Source: Arthrobacter globiformis (GTDB lineage: Bacteria; Actinomycetota; Actinomycetes; Actinomycetales; Micrococcaceae). Taken from it: 64,000 nucleotides of DNA. The stretch is from the NCBI RefSeq assembly GCF_030818015.1, contig NZ_JAUSZX010000001.1, positions 3,782,001 through 3,846,000 of the forward strand, in the 5' to 3' direction. Under the pieces are notes generated by a model, which ran no database searches, was not told the origin of the DNA, and saw only the letters and a list, made by a program, of their open reading frames with translations. Below, one piece after another: positions 30,667 through 40,186 of this stretch. How positions within the stretch are numbered: position 1 is the first letter of the stretch; each line of letters starts with the position of its first letter. The translations under genes were made by a program, and so were the position numbers.

Positions 30667-30780
30667 TTACCGCTGTCCTTTGAACAGTCGGTAGACAACA
30701 AAACCGGCAAACCAGGCCATGGACAGGCTGGCAACGCCGAGCAGGACAAGGAAGAAGATTTCAAATGCAAGTACGGACAT
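30667..30780 (-). CDS. 37-residue single-pass membrane protein
   Basis: A short ORF reads MSVLAFEIFFLVLLGVASLS then MAWFAGFVVYRLFKGQR. It is hydrophobic throughout and has a basic C-terminal end (YRLFKGQR), predicting one transmembrane helix with the C-terminus inside. The ATG at 30780 is preceded by AGGA 7 nt upstream. It lies between the nitrobindin gene and another membrane protein gene on the same strand. No known family is recognised. Confidence 0.65.
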   Translation of the reverse strand: MSVLAFEIFFLVLLGVASLSMAWFAGFVVYRLFKGQR

Positions 30781-30797
30781 GATGCCATCCTAATACG

Positions 30798-31589
30798 TCA
30801 GGAGATGAGTAGTTTGTCTATGAAGTAGGCAAGCGAACCGACCGCCGCAATCGGTGCCAGCCCCATGCCCAGGGCAGCCGGAAAGTTCAGCGGAGCGCCC
30901 CGGAGTGTCACGAGCCTGCGGAAACTGACCAGGACCGCACCCACCACAACACCGAACACGGCGGCGGGCAAAACGGCGATGTCGGAGAACACGAGGCCGG
31001 CGAGGGGGCCGGCCAGTCCGGCCAGGGTGATGCCCAGGGGCGCAATGATCCGGTCCGGCCAGCGGATGAGGCCGGCGAGCAGTGCGACGGCGGCGCTGAT
31101 GCCGGCCACCAGCACCATCTCCTTGACTCCGTTGTACCTGGCCCCGGCGATCCATCCCGAGCCCAGGCAGGACAGGAGGACGCCCACGCAGCAGCCGAGC
31201 GTCGACTCGAGGCGCTGCGCCTGGCCGGTGCCGCGCACCAGCTGGACGAGGAAGACGGCGGTGACACCCAGGGCGATGAAGCCGGGTGTCCAGTTGAGGT
31301 AGCCGGGGGCGGCGGCGAAGGCGGCGGCAACGGCCGAGCCGGCCCCTGGCAGCCCGATCACGGCGGCGAGGGTTTTCTTGGCGGGGATTTCCAGGTAGTG
31401 CGGCCAGCCGACGCCGATGGCCAGTGCAAACAGCACGGCCACCGCGAGGAGGACGTCGGAAGTCCGGAAGACGCTGGCCACCAGCGTCGCCAGGCCCACC
31501 AGGCCAATGACCCCGATGCTCCATGACTTCAGCGTCCGGCCTGCAGCGGCCGGAACACCCACGTCCGGAGCGGGCCCCGGCGTACTCAT
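30798..31589 (-). CDS. Integral membrane protein of unknown function
   Basis: The product is about 263 aa with a short hydrophilic N-terminus and about seven or eight transmembrane segments (for example IGVIGLVGLATLVASVF, VLLAVAVLFALAIGVGW). No known motif is recognised; Gly/Ala-rich helices resemble small permeases, but no function is proposed. ATG at 31589 is used; an in-frame TTG at 31607 would add six residues. It is co-oriented with the 37-aa gene and divergent from glnR. Confidence 0.7.
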   Translation of the reverse strand: MSTPGPAPDVGVPAAAGRTLKSWSIGVIGLVGLATLVASVFRTSDVLLAVAVLFALAIGVGWPHYLEIPAKKTLAAVIGLPGAGSAVAAAFAAAPGYLNWTPGFIALGVTAVFLVQLVRGTGQAQRLESTLGCCVGVLLSCLGSGWIAGARYNGVKEMVLVAGISAAVALLAGLIRWPDRIIAPLGITLAGLAGPLAGLVFSDIAVLPAAVFGVVVGAVLVSFRRLVTLRGAPLNFPAALGMGLAPIAAVGSLAYFIDKLLIS

Positions 31590-31752
31590 CTCGGACTCTG
31601 CACTCAAATCTGCTGCGACCTCATCCTGGCTGTGCCGTTGACGGGCAGGGCTCGGCCCCCTGACGGTTTCAATCCTGCCCTATGTGAACGCCATATGTCG
31701 TAAACAAGGCGCGCGCGTGCGGCCGATCAGTGTCCGTCCGGGGGCCGTTGGG

Positions 31753-31758
31753 TATACT
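31753..31758 (+). promoter_or_regulatory. -10 element of glnR
   Basis: TATACT (31753-31758) lies about 52 nt upstream of the glnR ATG. It is a strong -10 match; no good -35 is seen 17 nt upstream. Confidence 0.45.
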
Positions 31759-31810
31759 CAGACATCAGCTCAGTCGCCCGACGATGCGCGGACAGCCCCA
31801 TGGAGGAATA

Positions 31811-32509
31811 ATGTCGCACATCCTGTTACTGACCAACAGCACCGGTTCATCGGTGGACATTTTGCCTGCCTTGGAGCTCCTGAACCACCGGGTGCACATC
31901 CTCCCCGCCGAGCCCACAGCGCTGCTTGAGACGGACCCCTGCGACATCGTGCTTCTGGACGCGCGCAAAGATCTCGTGGGCGCCCGCTCCCTCACCCAGC
32001 TCCTGAAGGCCACCGGCCTGAGCGCACCTCTGGTCCTGATTCTCACCGAAGGCGGCATGGCCGCCGTATCCTCCGCCTGGGCCGTCGATGACATCGTGCT
32101 CGACTCCGCCGGCCCTGCCGAAGTGGAGGCCCGGATCCGACTTTCCGTTGCCCGGGCTGTACCGGACCAGGACGAGGCTCCCTCCGAAATCCGGGCCGCC
32201 GGCGTCGTTATTGACGAGGCGAGCTACACGGCGCGCGTCAACGGCGCGGCACTGAACCTGACCTTCAAGGAATTCGAACTCCTGAAGTACCTGGCGCAGC
32301 ACCCGGGCCGGGTTTTCACCCGGCAGCAGCTCCTCACCGAGGTGTGGGGCTACGACTACTACGGCGGCACCCGTACCGTGGACGTCCACGTCCGGCGGCT
32401 GCGCGCCAAGCTGGGCGCCGACCACGAGAACCTCATCAGCACGGTGCGCAACGTGGGCTACCGGCTCACGCTCATGCGCCAGCAGGAGGACGAACTCACC
32501 GAAGCGTAG
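31811..32509 (+). CDS. glnR: GlnR-type orphan response regulator (nitrogen control)
   Basis: The product is 232 aa. The receiver-like domain ([16 protein letters not shown]) keeps Asp50 but lacks the acidic pair at the start ([12 protein letters not shown]), as in GlnR proteins that work without phosphorylation. The OmpR-type winged helix has [20 protein letters not shown] and [17 protein letters not shown]. The pattern closely follows the Mycobacterium GlnR (Rv0818) as I remember it. As in Mycobacterium, mshD is the next gene. It controls nitrogen assimilation genes. ATG has a strong GGAGG upstream and the gene ends at a perfect terminator. Confidence 0.92.
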   Translation: MSHILLLTNSTGSSVDILPALELLNHRVHILPAEPTALLETDPCDIVLLDARKDLVGARSLTQLLKATGLSAPLVLILTEGGMAAVSSAWAVDDIVLDSAGPAEVEARIRLSVARAVPDQDEAPSEIRAAGVVIDEASYTARVNGAALNLTFKEFELLKYLAQHPGRVFTRQQLLTEVWGYDYYGGTRTVDVHVRRLRAKLGADHENLISTVRNVGYRLTLMRQQEDELTEA

Positions 32510-32575
32510 GGCCCCAGGGTCCCGATATGGCCCGCCCAAGGGTGTCGGCTTCCCGGCACGACCCGCAGCAGAACG

Positions 32576-32611
32576 CAGAACGGCCCGGCTCACCAGAGCC
32601 GGGCCGTTCTG
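32576..32611 (+). terminator. Terminator after glnR
   Basis: A perfect 16-bp stem (cagaacggcccggctc and gagccgggccgttctg) with an ACCA loop, followed by TATTTCTA. It begins 66 nt after the glnR stop. Confidence 0.85.
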
Positions 32612-32781
32612 TATTTCTAGCTACAAGTGGAGGACATACGGGTCGAACGTATCGAGGCCACCCCAGTGGTGGATCCCCCTCACAACCTGCCATAAATGCC
32701 GGCTGAGGTAATGACTATACGGGGCGCCACGGCCTGTTCCAAATCGGGCGTGCCCTGGCGGCGTCCGTATAGCCTTACAGC

Positions 32782-33753
32782 ATGAGTCCTGCGCACCCGG
32801 AGAAATGGCCCGTCCTTGTCATCAAGGGCGGTGCGGATGAAGACCTGCTGCGAGACGTCCGCGTCCTGCTGGCCGCCGCCGAGGAATCGGACGGCAATCC
32901 CCCCGTCTCCGAACAGACCCTCGTGACCATGCGCGCGGCGGACACGGGCCCGCACACGCTGCTGACCCTTGCCCTCTACGCGCCCGACGAGCAGTCGGAC
33001 CCAGCCACGGCACAGGACCTGGCCGGCTTCGCCGTGGTCGTCGAGGAGCCGGACGGGACAGGCGTGGTGGAAATCGCGGTCCACCCCAGCTACCGGAACC
33101 AGGGCGTTGCGGACCGGCTCGTTGGCACACTCAAGTCCTCCCGCGGCCTGGACGGGCTCAAGGCCTGGTCGCACGGCAACCATGAGGCAGCGGCGGACCT
33201 GGCCGCCCGGTACGGCTACGGACCGGTTCGGGAGCTGTGGAAGATGCGGCTCACCACCGCCGCCGCCGACCTGCCCGACGCCGGCCTTCCGGACGGGGTC
33301 TCGATTCGCGCCTTCGTGCCGGGCAAGGATGAGGACGCGTGGCTCGCGGCCAACCGTGAGGCCTTCGCGCACCATCCGGAGCAGGGCTCCCTCACCAGGG
33401 CCGACCTGCAGGCCCGGATGGATGAACCCTGGTTCGACCCCGCCGGCTTCCTGCTGGCGGAGGACCGGGACGGGCGGCTCCTCGGCTACCACTGGACCAA
33501 AGTGCATCCGCAGCACGGGACCCACCCGGCCATCGGCGAGGTGTACGTCGTGGGTGTCACACCCGCCGCCCAGGGCATGGGGCTGGGCAAGGCGCTGACC
33601 ATCGCCGGGATCCGGCACCTCCAGCAGCAGGGCCTGCACGCCGTCATGCTGTACACGGATGCGGACAACACTCCGGCTGTCTCGCTGTACCGACGGCTGG
33701 GCTTCACGCGCTGGGATATGGACGTCATGTACGGGCCGCTTGAGGGACGCTGA
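32782..33753 (+). CDS. mshD: Mycothiol synthase MshD
   Basis: The product is 323 aa with two GNAT domains. The N-terminal one has IAVHPSYRNQGVADRLVGTL. The C-terminal one, the active domain in the family, has VYVVGVTPAAQGMGLGKALT and YTDADNTPAVSLYRRLGFTR. The family block NREAFAHHPEQGSLTRADL is also present. MshD acetylates Cys-GlcN-Ins to make mycothiol, the actinobacterial redox thiol. ATG at 32782 has no ribosome binding site, but TAGCCT lies exactly 6 nt upstream, so the mRNA is probably leaderless. Confidence 0.93.
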   Translation: MSPAHPEKWPVLVIKGGADEDLLRDVRVLLAAAEESDGNPPVSEQTLVTMRAADTGPHTLLTLALYAPDEQSDPATAQDLAGFAVVVEEPDGTGVVEIAVHPSYRNQGVADRLVGTLKSSRGLDGLKAWSHGNHEAAADLAARYGYGPVRELWKMRLTTAAADLPDAGLPDGVSIRAFVPGKDEDAWLAANREAFAHHPEQGSLTRADLQARMDEPWFDPAGFLLAEDRDGRLLGYHWTKVHPQHGTHPAIGEVYVVGVTPAAQGMGLGKALTIAGIRHLQQQGLHAVMLYTDADNTPAVSLYRRLGFTRWDMDVMYGPLEGR

Positions 33754-33858
33754 TCATACCCTCCAGCACGCGTGCCGCCGGCCTTGAAATCTTCGGGTCC
33801 CGGACCGGTGAATGCTTGTAAGGTTGAAACTAAACCCGCCAGTACTCAAGGAGAGCGC

Positions 33859-36108
33859 ATGCAACCGGAATCCGCCGGAACAGCCACGACCGAAATCAAG
33901 GTGGCCCCTGCGCGCGCCCGGTTCGGTTCCTCCGAAGTGCCGGCCTCCCGCGCAACGCAGGACCGGATCGACATCCCCGAGTTCGCCGCCATCCTGGAAC
34001 CGGAAGGCGAGATCAGCCCTGACCGATTCCTGGACCGCGAGCTGAGCTGGCTCGCGTTCAATGCCAGGGTTCTCGAACTCGCCGAAGACCCTGACCTGTA
34101 CCTGCTGGAACGCGTCAACTTCCTGTCGATCTTCGCCTCCAACCTCGACGAATTCTTCATGGTCCGCGTGGCCGGCCTGAAGCGCCGCATCGCCACCGGG
34201 CTCGCTGTCCCCTCCCCCGCCGGGCTGAGCCCCGTCCAGGTCCTGGAACAGATCGGCGAGGCAGCCCACCGCCTGCAGCAGCGGCACGCGCAGGTCTACG
34301 CGGAGCAGATCCGGCCGGCCTTGGCCTATGAGCACATCCACCTCATGCACTGGGACGAGCTCGACGACGAAGCCCGGCACCGGCTCAGCGTCATGTTCGC
34401 GGAGAAAGTCTTCCCCATCCTTACTCCGCTGGCGGTTGACCCCGCCCACCCTTTCCCCTACATCTCGGGCCTTTCCCTGAACCTTGCCGTCGTGGTTCGG
34501 AACCCGGTCAGCGACAAGGAGCTGTTCGCTCGCGTCAAGGTGCCGGACCAGCTCCCCCGCCTGATCTCCATCGATGGCCCCCGGGCCGGCTCGGTGCCCG
34601 GCCGCGTGGCACGGTTCATCGCCCTCGAGGAAGTCATCGCCGTCCACCTGGACCAGCTCTTCGCCGGCATGGAGGTCCTGGAGCACCACACTTTCCGGGT
34701 GACCCGCAACGAGGACGTTGAGGTGGAAGAGGACGACGCCGAGAACCTCCTGCAGGCGCTCGAAAAGGAACTGCTGCGCCGCCGGTTCGGCCCGCCCGTC
34801 CGGCTGGAAGTCACCAACGACATCAACCCGAACATCCGCGCTTTGCTGATCCGCGAGCTCGGCGTGGAGGAGTCGGAGGTCTACTCCGTTCCGGCACCCC
34901 TGGACCTGCGCGGGCTCTCCGTGATTGGCAGCATTGACCGCGCGGACCTGCACTACCCCAAGCACGTGCCCCACACCTCCCGATACCTGAACGAGTCCGA
35001 GACGTCCAAAGCCGCGAACGTCTTCGCCGCCATGCGCCGCCGGGACATTCTTCTGCACCACCCGTACGATTCGTTCTCTACGTCCGTCCAGGCGTTCCTG
35101 GAACAGGCTGCGGCGGACCCCAAGGTGCAGGCCATCAAGCAGACCCTGTACCGCACCTCGGGCGACTCCCCCATCGTCGATGCCCTCATCGACGCCGCTG
35201 AGGCAGGCAAGCAGGTGCTGGCCCTCGTGGAGATCAAGGCACGTTTCGACGAGCAGGCCAACATTTCCTGGGCCCGCAAGCTGGAGCAGGCCGGTGTCCA
35301 CGTGGTCTACGGCATCGTGGGCCTGAAGACGCACTGCAAGCTCTCCCTCGTGGTCCGCCAGGAGGTGGACGGGCTGCGCCGCTACTGCCACATCGGAACC
35401 GGCAACTACCACCCGCGGACCGCGCGCTACTACGAGGACCTCGGACTCCTGACAGCCAACGAGCAGGTGGGCGAGGACCTCTCCAAGCTGTTCAACCAGC
35501 TGTCCGGGTACGCCCCCAAGTCGACCTTCAAGCGGCTCCTGGTGGCACCCCGTTCCGTACGTTCGGGACTGATCGAAAGGATCGAGGCCGAAATCCGCAA
35601 CGCCCGCGCAGGGATTCCCGCGCGCGTGCAGATCAAGGTCAACTCCATGGTGGATGAGTCCATCATCGATTCCCTGTACCGTGCTTCCCAGGCCGGCGTG
35701 CAGGTGGACGTCGTTGTCCGCGGCATCTGCTCGCTGCGCCCCGGCATCCCTGGTCTGAGCGAAAACATCACGGTCCGGTCCGTCCTGGGCCGCTTCCTTG
35801 AGCACTCACGCGTTTTCGCCTTCGGCAACGGCGGCGACCCCGTGGTCTACATCGGTTCCGCGGACATGATGCACCGCAACCTGGACCGCCGGGTGGAGGC
35901 GCTAGTGCAGCTGTCCGGCGGTGAAGACACCGCCTATGTCCTGGACCTCATGCGCCGGTACATGGACCCCGAGACGTCCAGCTGGCACCTGGACAGCGAC
36001 GGCGAGTGGACCCGCCACCATATCGGCGATGACGGCAGCAAGCTTGACGATGTCCAATCCTGGCTCCTGGCATCACGCTCCCGGCAGCGCGCCGTCGTCC
36101 GGCGGTAG
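33859..36108 (+). CDS. ppk: Polyphosphate kinase 1
   Basis: The product is 749 aa. Domains in order: N-terminal (about 45-150, [20 protein letters not shown]), head domain, then two phospholipase-D-like C-terminal domains with [15 protein letters not shown] and [11 protein letters not shown]. His492 (in THCK) is the likely phosphohistidine and His511 (in [10 protein letters not shown]) the second histidine, with the same 19-residue spacing as E. coli His435/His454. It reversibly makes polyphosphate from ATP. The ATG at 33859 has AAGGAGAGCGC upstream. The mutT1 gene follows after 11 nt. Confidence 0.96.
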   Translation: MQPESAGTATTEIKVAPARARFGSSEVPASRATQDRIDIPEFAAILEPEGEISPDRFLDRELSWLAFNARVLELAEDPDLYLLERVNFLSIFASNLDEFFMVRVAGLKRRIATGLAVPSPAGLSPVQVLEQIGEAAHRLQQRHAQVYAEQIRPALAYEHIHLMHWDELDDEARHRLSVMFAEKVFPILTPLAVDPAHPFPYISGLSLNLAVVVRNPVSDKELFARVKVPDQLPRLISIDGPRAGSVPGRVARFIALEEVIAVHLDQLFAGMEVLEHHTFRVTRNEDVEVEEDDAENLLQALEKELLRRRFGPPVRLEVTNDINPNIRALLIRELGVEESEVYSVPAPLDLRGLSVIGSIDRADLHYPKHVPHTSRYLNESETSKAANVFAAMRRRDILLHHPYDSFSTSVQAFLEQAAADPKVQAIKQTLYRTSGDSPIVDALIDAAEAGKQVLALVEIKARFDEQANISWARKLEQAGVHVVYGIVGLKTHCKLSLVVRQEVDGLRRYCHIGTGNYHPRTARYYEDLGLLTANEQVGEDLSKLFNQLSGYAPKSTFKRLLVAPRSVRSGLIERIEAEIRNARAGIPARVQIKVNSMVDESIIDSLYRASQAGVQVDVVVRGICSLRPGIPGLSENITVRSVLGRFLEHSRVFAFGNGGDPVVYIGSADMMHRNLDRRVEALVQLSGGEDTAYVLDLMRRYMDPETSSWHLDSDGEWTRHHIGDDGSKLDDVQSWLLASRSRQRAVVRR

Positions 36109-36119
36109 GAACCCGGCCT

Positions 36120-37091
36120 TTGAAGAGCAGCGACTCACCCATAGCGGATCAGACCGATCACCCGGGCGAGCAGGTAGCCGTCACGGCGGCCGGCGCCCTT
36201 CCTTGGCGCGTCAAGAAGGACCAACTGGAAGTCCTCCTGATCCACCGGCCACGGTATGACGACTGGTCCTGGCCGAAGGGCAAACTTGACCCGGGCGAAA
36301 CCGTGCCAGAGTGCGCGGTCCGCGAGGTGGAGGAGGAGATCGGCCTCGTGGCGCCGCTGGGCATCCCGCTCCCGCCCATCCACTACCATGTTTCCGCCGG
36401 GCTGAAGGTTGTGCACTACTGGGCCGTTGAGGTCACGGGCAATTCCCTGCGACCTGACGGCAAGGAAGTGGACAGCGTCATGTGGTGCAGCCCGGAACGG
36501 GCCGCCGAACTGCTGTCCAACCCCTCGGACCGGGCGCCGCTGGAGTACCTGGCGGCGGCGCATGCCCGGAAGGAACTGCAGACCTGGCCCCTCGTCATAG
36601 TGCGCCATGCCAAGGCCAAACCGCGCTCGTCGTGGACCAAGGCCGAAGGCGAAAGGCCGCTGGCCGCCACCGGTATCCGCCAGGCACAGGCCGTGCACCG
36701 GCTGCTGAAGGCGTGGAAACCGCAGCGTGTGGTCAGCAGCCCGTGGCTGCGTTGCGTGGCCACCATCGCACCCTACGTCAAGTCCTCGGACGCCAAGGTC
36801 AAACTGGTGGATGCGCTGACGGAGCACCGGCATGCCCGCAACCCCAAAAAGACTGCTGCCGTCGTCGACGCCTTGTTCGACAAGCAGCGAGCGGTGGTCC
36901 TGTGCACGCACCGGCCGGCCCTCCCCACCGTCCTGGGCCGGCTTGCCGGGTACATGACCCCCCGGCTCAAGGGCCTGCTGCCGGTGGCTGACCCATACCT
37001 CGCCCCGGGGGAAATGATCATCTGCCACGTGGCGCACGGCAGCAAGAGCAGGATCGTGTCCGTGGAGCAGTTCAAGCCCTTCGACGACTGA
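36120..37091 (+). CDS. mutT1: MutT1-like Nudix hydrolase with histidine phosphatase domain
   Basis: The product is 323 aa. The N-terminal Nudix domain carries a complete Nudix box (GKLDPGETVPECAVREVEEE then IGLV). The C-terminal phosphoglycerate-mutase-like domain has the IVRHAKAKPRSSW catalytic motif and a later CTHRPALP histidine. This two-domain layout matches mycobacterial MutT1, which hydrolyses 8-oxo-dGTP and diadenosine polyphosphates. In Mycobacterium mutT1 also neighbours ppk. The start is TTG at 36120, with AGGA 9 nt upstream; no ATG or GTG start covers the Nudix domain. Confidence 0.9.
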   Translation: MKSSDSPIADQTDHPGEQVAVTAAGALPWRVKKDQLEVLLIHRPRYDDWSWPKGKLDPGETVPECAVREVEEEIGLVAPLGIPLPPIHYHVSAGLKVVHYWAVEVTGNSLRPDGKEVDSVMWCSPERAAELLSNPSDRAPLEYLAAAHARKELQTWPLVIVRHAKAKPRSSWTKAEGERPLAATGIRQAQAVHRLLKAWKPQRVVSSPWLRCVATIAPYVKSSDAKVKLVDALTEHRHARNPKKTAAVVDALFDKQRAVVLCTHRPALPTVLGRLAGYMTPRLKGLLPVADPYLAPGEMIICHVAHGSKSRIVSVEQFKPFDD

Positions 37092-37173
37092 GCCCCTGGC
37101 TCCGCCTTCTAGGCGCCCGCTCCTTGCCCTGGCCCTCTTAACCCGCCCCGCCTTGAGCCAGGCAGCCTTGACC

Positions 37174-37213
37174 GCGCCGTCTTTGTATCAAATACTTGAT
37201 ACAAAGACGGCGC
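37174..37213. promoter_or_regulatory. Perfect palindromic operator, probably for the GntR regulator
   Basis: Two perfect 18-bp inverted arms (gcgccgtctttgtatcaa and ttgatacaaagacggcgc) are separated by ATAC, 37 nt upstream of the membrane protein gene. The AT-rich core TTGTATCAA-N4-TTGATACAA stands out in GC-rich surroundings and fits a GntR/YtrA-type operator. The operon's second gene is a GntR regulator, so autoregulation is inferred. No T-run follows, which argues against a terminator. Confidence 0.7.
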
Positions 37214-37250
37214 TGCGGAATAGGCGCTTTGGAGATCATTGGGGGATCTG

Positions 37251-38909
37251 ATGCCAATACAGTTCGAGCTGCCGCCCATGGCGCTGCTGGGACCGCTGCT
37301 TGCCGCAGTGGGCATTTACGGATTGTTGCGCTGGGTTGTCTGGGCGCCGGGCGCCGGCACCTCGCCGAAGTCAGTTTCGGACCACGTGCTCTGGGTTGGT
37401 GTCATCGGCTGGCTGGCAAGCACACTGCAGGGAGCAGCGAACGCCGGCATCATTCCGCTCAACCCGCAGACGCCGTCACTGCAGCAACCTGCCGACATCC
37501 TGAAGGCGCTGGCGTGGCCGGTAGCCGGCTGCCTCGGTGTCCACGCGCTTGGCCAGCTCAGCTATCCGGGTCCCCGCAGTCCGCGGCGGCTGGCAACCCT
37601 GTCCGTCCGGCGGGTAAGGGACTCTCTTCCGCGGAAGCTCGCGTGGACCACCCTCGGCATTTTCGCCGCCTCCGCCGCAACCATCGCATGGACGGCCATG
37701 CAGCAGGCGTACCGCCCGTTGCCCTACGCTTCCCCGCCATACGGGGAATCCGGCCCCACTGTGGGCGGCGACGGACGTATTGCCGGCACCGAACTGGCCG
37801 CCTGCCTTGGCGCCGCCCTCCTGCTGCTGGCGGCCGGAACCATGCTCGTCCTGTGGCTGATTTCCCGCCGCCGGCAGCTCGAAGCACTGAATGCCGGCGA
37901 CAACGTCCTCCTCCGCACGATCGCCATGAACCGTCTGCTGCGGACTGTCTCCACCGTTGCCGCGGGACTGGCGGCCATCGCCGGAAACTATGCCACCCGT
38001 CCGGATCCGGCAGTTACCACCACGTGGATCAACCCCGTCGGGCTGGTGCCGGTGGTGGTGCTTTTCGTGATGTGGCTGTGGCAGCCACCGCAGCTGGCCG
38101 GCGTCCAAAACCGCAACGTCCGAAGCGGCCGGGCTTCGCCGTCCGGCCGGAAAAATGTGCGGAACCTCCGCAACGAGAAGCATCCCGCCGCGGTGCTCAC
38201 CGTGTCCCTCGGCGCCCTCCTCGGACTCGCCGCGGTGGCGCCGGGGACTGCCGTCCTGTTCCTTCTGGGCTCCACCAATCCGGTCCGGGCCACCGTCGTC
38301 TCAGCTGTGATGGCCTCGTGCGTCCTGCTGGCCATCCTGGCAGGCGAACTGCTCCTCGAACGGAATTACGGCGCTTCCCCGGCCGTCCGCGGCTGGCCCG
38401 TCCAGCCGGTGGCGCCTGCCCTCCTCACCGCCGCGATCATTGGCCTGCTGCTGCTCGCAGTCGTGATCGTGATGACCTCCGTTGGAGAAGCAGCGCTTCC
38501 GCCCGGAACGTCGGTGGCCCCGGGCTGGATTCCGACGGCGGTGGCAACTGCCGCCGTCGCCGTCACGGCTGTGCCCGCAACCCAAGCCGCACGCCGGCGC
38601 CGCGGCATCGTCACTTCGGATGACGGGCTGGACGCGGCGCTCCGTGCCGTCACGCTCAACAGGATTGTGCGGATTCTGGCCGCCGTCCTGCTGGCACAGG
38701 CGGGCGGCCTGCTGATATCGGCAAACCGGGCATGGGGTGTGCTGCTGGGAACGCAGACGGTTCCGGCGGAAATGTGGGAAGCGTCCGCGGCCGCCGCCGG
38801 GTACGTGCTGGTAGCAGCCGCCGTGGTGCTTTCCCTGATCCACGTGACCGCATTCGGCCCGGGCAGCGCGCCGGCCGCTCGGCGTGCACCGGTGGAACCT
38901 GCGCGATGA
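37251..38909 (+). CDS. Polytopic membrane protein of unknown function, GntR operon
   Basis: The product is 552 aa with about 11-12 transmembrane segments (for example ALLGPLLAAVGIYGLLRWVV, AAVLTVSLGALLGLAAVAPG, AALLTAAIIGLLLLAVVIV). An Arg-rich cytosolic loop lies near the middle (NRNVRSGRASPSGRKNVRN). No family motif is recognised. The ATG at 37251 has GGGGGA 5 nt upstream. Its stop overlaps the GntR regulator start by 4 nt (ATGA), so the two are co-transcribed under the palindromic operator. A YtrA-type regulator usually controls an ABC transporter, but none is present here. Confidence 0.72.
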   Translation: MPIQFELPPMALLGPLLAAVGIYGLLRWVVWAPGAGTSPKSVSDHVLWVGVIGWLASTLQGAANAGIIPLNPQTPSLQQPADILKALAWPVAGCLGVHALGQLSYPGPRSPRRLATLSVRRVRDSLPRKLAWTTLGIFAASAATIAWTAMQQAYRPLPYASPPYGESGPTVGGDGRIAGTELAACLGAALLLLAAGTMLVLWLISRRRQLEALNAGDNVLLRTIAMNRLLRTVSTVAAGLAAIAGNYATRPDPAVTTTWINPVGLVPVVVLFVMWLWQPPQLAGVQNRNVRSGRASPSGRKNVRNLRNEKHPAAVLTVSLGALLGLAAVAPGTAVLFLLGSTNPVRATVVSAVMASCVLLAILAGELLLERNYGASPAVRGWPVQPVAPALLTAAIIGLLLLAVVIVMTSVGEAALPPGTSVAPGWIPTAVATAAVAVTAVPATQAARRRRGIVTSDDGLDAALRAVTLNRIVRILAAVLLAQAGGLLISANRAWGVLLGTQTVPAEMWEASAAAAGYVLVAAAVVLSLIHVTAFGPGSAPAARRAPVEPAR

Positions 38910-39373
38910 CAGCTGGCATTTCGGTGGACCTTGGCTCCCCCACTCCGCCGTATGAACAGATCCGGCTGCAGATCAGCGCGCTGATCGCCGCGGGCGGGCT
39001 CACGGCCGGGACGCGGCTGCCGGCGGTCCGCAGCCTGGCGGCCGACCTGGGTCTTGCCGCAGGGACCGTCGCCCGCGCGTACAAGGAACTTGAACAGGGC
39101 GGGCTGATCGAAACCCGGCGCCGCAACGGAACCGTCGTCGTCGGGCTGCCGGCATACGGTGCGCCGGACACCGGTGTGCCCGGCTCCGGAGGGGCCGGTT
39201 CCGTTACCGCCGGCTCGCGTGCGGTCGCAGCGGAACTGGGTGCCGCCGTCGAGCGTCTCATCCTGGCCGGAACCAAGGCGGGCCTGCCCGACGAGGAGCT
39301 TCTTGCGCTGCTCCGTGGTAGTCTGCAGCGCCGCCGCGGCCTGCCTTCGGACCCTTCGGCGGCCTCCGACTAG
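38906..39373 (+). CDS. GntR family regulator, YtrA-like
   Basis: The product is 155 aa. The N-terminal winged helix-turn-helix reads PPYEQIRLQISALIAAGGLT then GTRLPAVRSLAADLGLAAGT and VARAYKELEQGGLIETRRRN. The C-terminal part is short and helical (AAELGAAVERLILAGTKAGL), typical of the YtrA subfamily, which lacks a large effector domain. It probably represses its own operon through the palindrome at 37174-37213. The ATG overlaps the upstream stop. Confidence 0.88.
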   Translation: MTAGISVDLGSPTPPYEQIRLQISALIAAGGLTAGTRLPAVRSLAADLGLAAGTVARAYKELEQGGLIETRRRNGTVVVGLPAYGAPDTGVPGSGGAGSVTAGSRAVAAELGAAVERLILAGTKAGLPDEELLALLRGSLQRRRGLPSDPSAASD

Positions 39374-39382
39374 ACTGGACGG

Positions 39383-40186
39383 GTGAGCACCCCAACGCCC
39401 TATGAAGACCTTCTGCGCGACGTCATGGCCAACGGCACGCACAAATCAGACCGCACCGGCACCGGAACCAGCAGCGTTTTCGGACGCCAAATTCGCTTTG
39501 ATCTGGGCGAGAGCTTCCCGCTGATCACCACCAAGCGGGTGCACTTCAAGTCCGTGGCCGTCGAGCTGCTCTGGTTCCTCCGCGGCGACTCCAATGTGAA
39601 GTGGATGCAGGACCAGGGCGTGACCATCTGGAACGAGTGGGCCGACGCCGAGGGGGAACTCGGGCCGGTCTACGGCGTCCAATGGCGGAGCTGGCCCACC
39701 CCGGACGGCGGGCACATTGACCAGATCGCCGAGCTCGTGGAGAGCCTGAAGTCGAACCCGGACTCGCGCCGGCACATCGTCTCGGCCTGGAACGTGAGCG
39801 AGCTCAAGGACATGGCACTGCCGCCCTGCCACGCGTTCTTCCAGTTCTACGTCGGGGATGGCAAGCTCTCCTGCCAGCTGTACCAGCGCTCCGCGGACAT
39901 GTTCCTGGGCGTGCCGTTCAACATCGCCTCCTATTCGCTGCTGACCTGCATGCTGGCGCAGCAGACCGGCCTCGAGCCCGGCGAATTCGTCTGGACCGGC
40001 GGCGACGTGCACATCTACGACAACCACATGGACCAGGTCCTGAAGCAGCTGGACCGGGAACCCTACGAGTACCCGCAGCTAAAGATCACCCGCAAGCCGG
40101 CGTCGATCTTCGACTACACCCTGGACGACTTCGAAGTGGTGGGCTACCGGCACCACCCCACGATCAAGGCGCCGATCGCCGTATGA
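39383..40186 (+). CDS. thyA: Thymidylate synthase
   Basis: The product is 267 aa. It methylates dUMP to dTMP using methylenetetrahydrofolate. The catalytic Cys149 lies in [14 protein letters not shown], with the phosphate-binding [18 protein letters not shown] and [11 protein letters not shown] blocks. The start is GTG at 39383 with TAGACT exactly 6 nt upstream and no Shine-Dalgarno, suggesting leaderless translation. The gene overlaps folA by 4 nt, which couples dTMP synthesis to dihydrofolate recycling. Confidence 0.97.
   Translation: MSTPTPYEDLLRDVMANGTHKSDRTGTGTSSVFGRQIRFDLGESFPLITTKRVHFKSVAVELLWFLRGDSNVKWMQDQGVTIWNEWADAEGELGPVYGVQWRSWPTPDGGHIDQIAELVESLKSNPDSRRHIVSAWNVSELKDMALPPCHAFFQFYVGDGKLSCQLYQRSADMFLGVPFNIASYSLLTCMLAQQTGLEPGEFVWTGGDVHIYDNHMDQVLKQLDREPYEYPQLKITRKPASIFDYTLDDFEVVGYRHHPTIKAPIAV

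Noticed and set aside
33754..35805. 683-aa open frame antisense to ppk
   Set aside because: ppk has complete catalytic motifs on the plus strand; the antisense frame has none.
37174..37213. Intrinsic terminator of mutT1
   Set aside because: The loop region is AT-rich and no T-run follows; an operator for the GntR operon explains it better.
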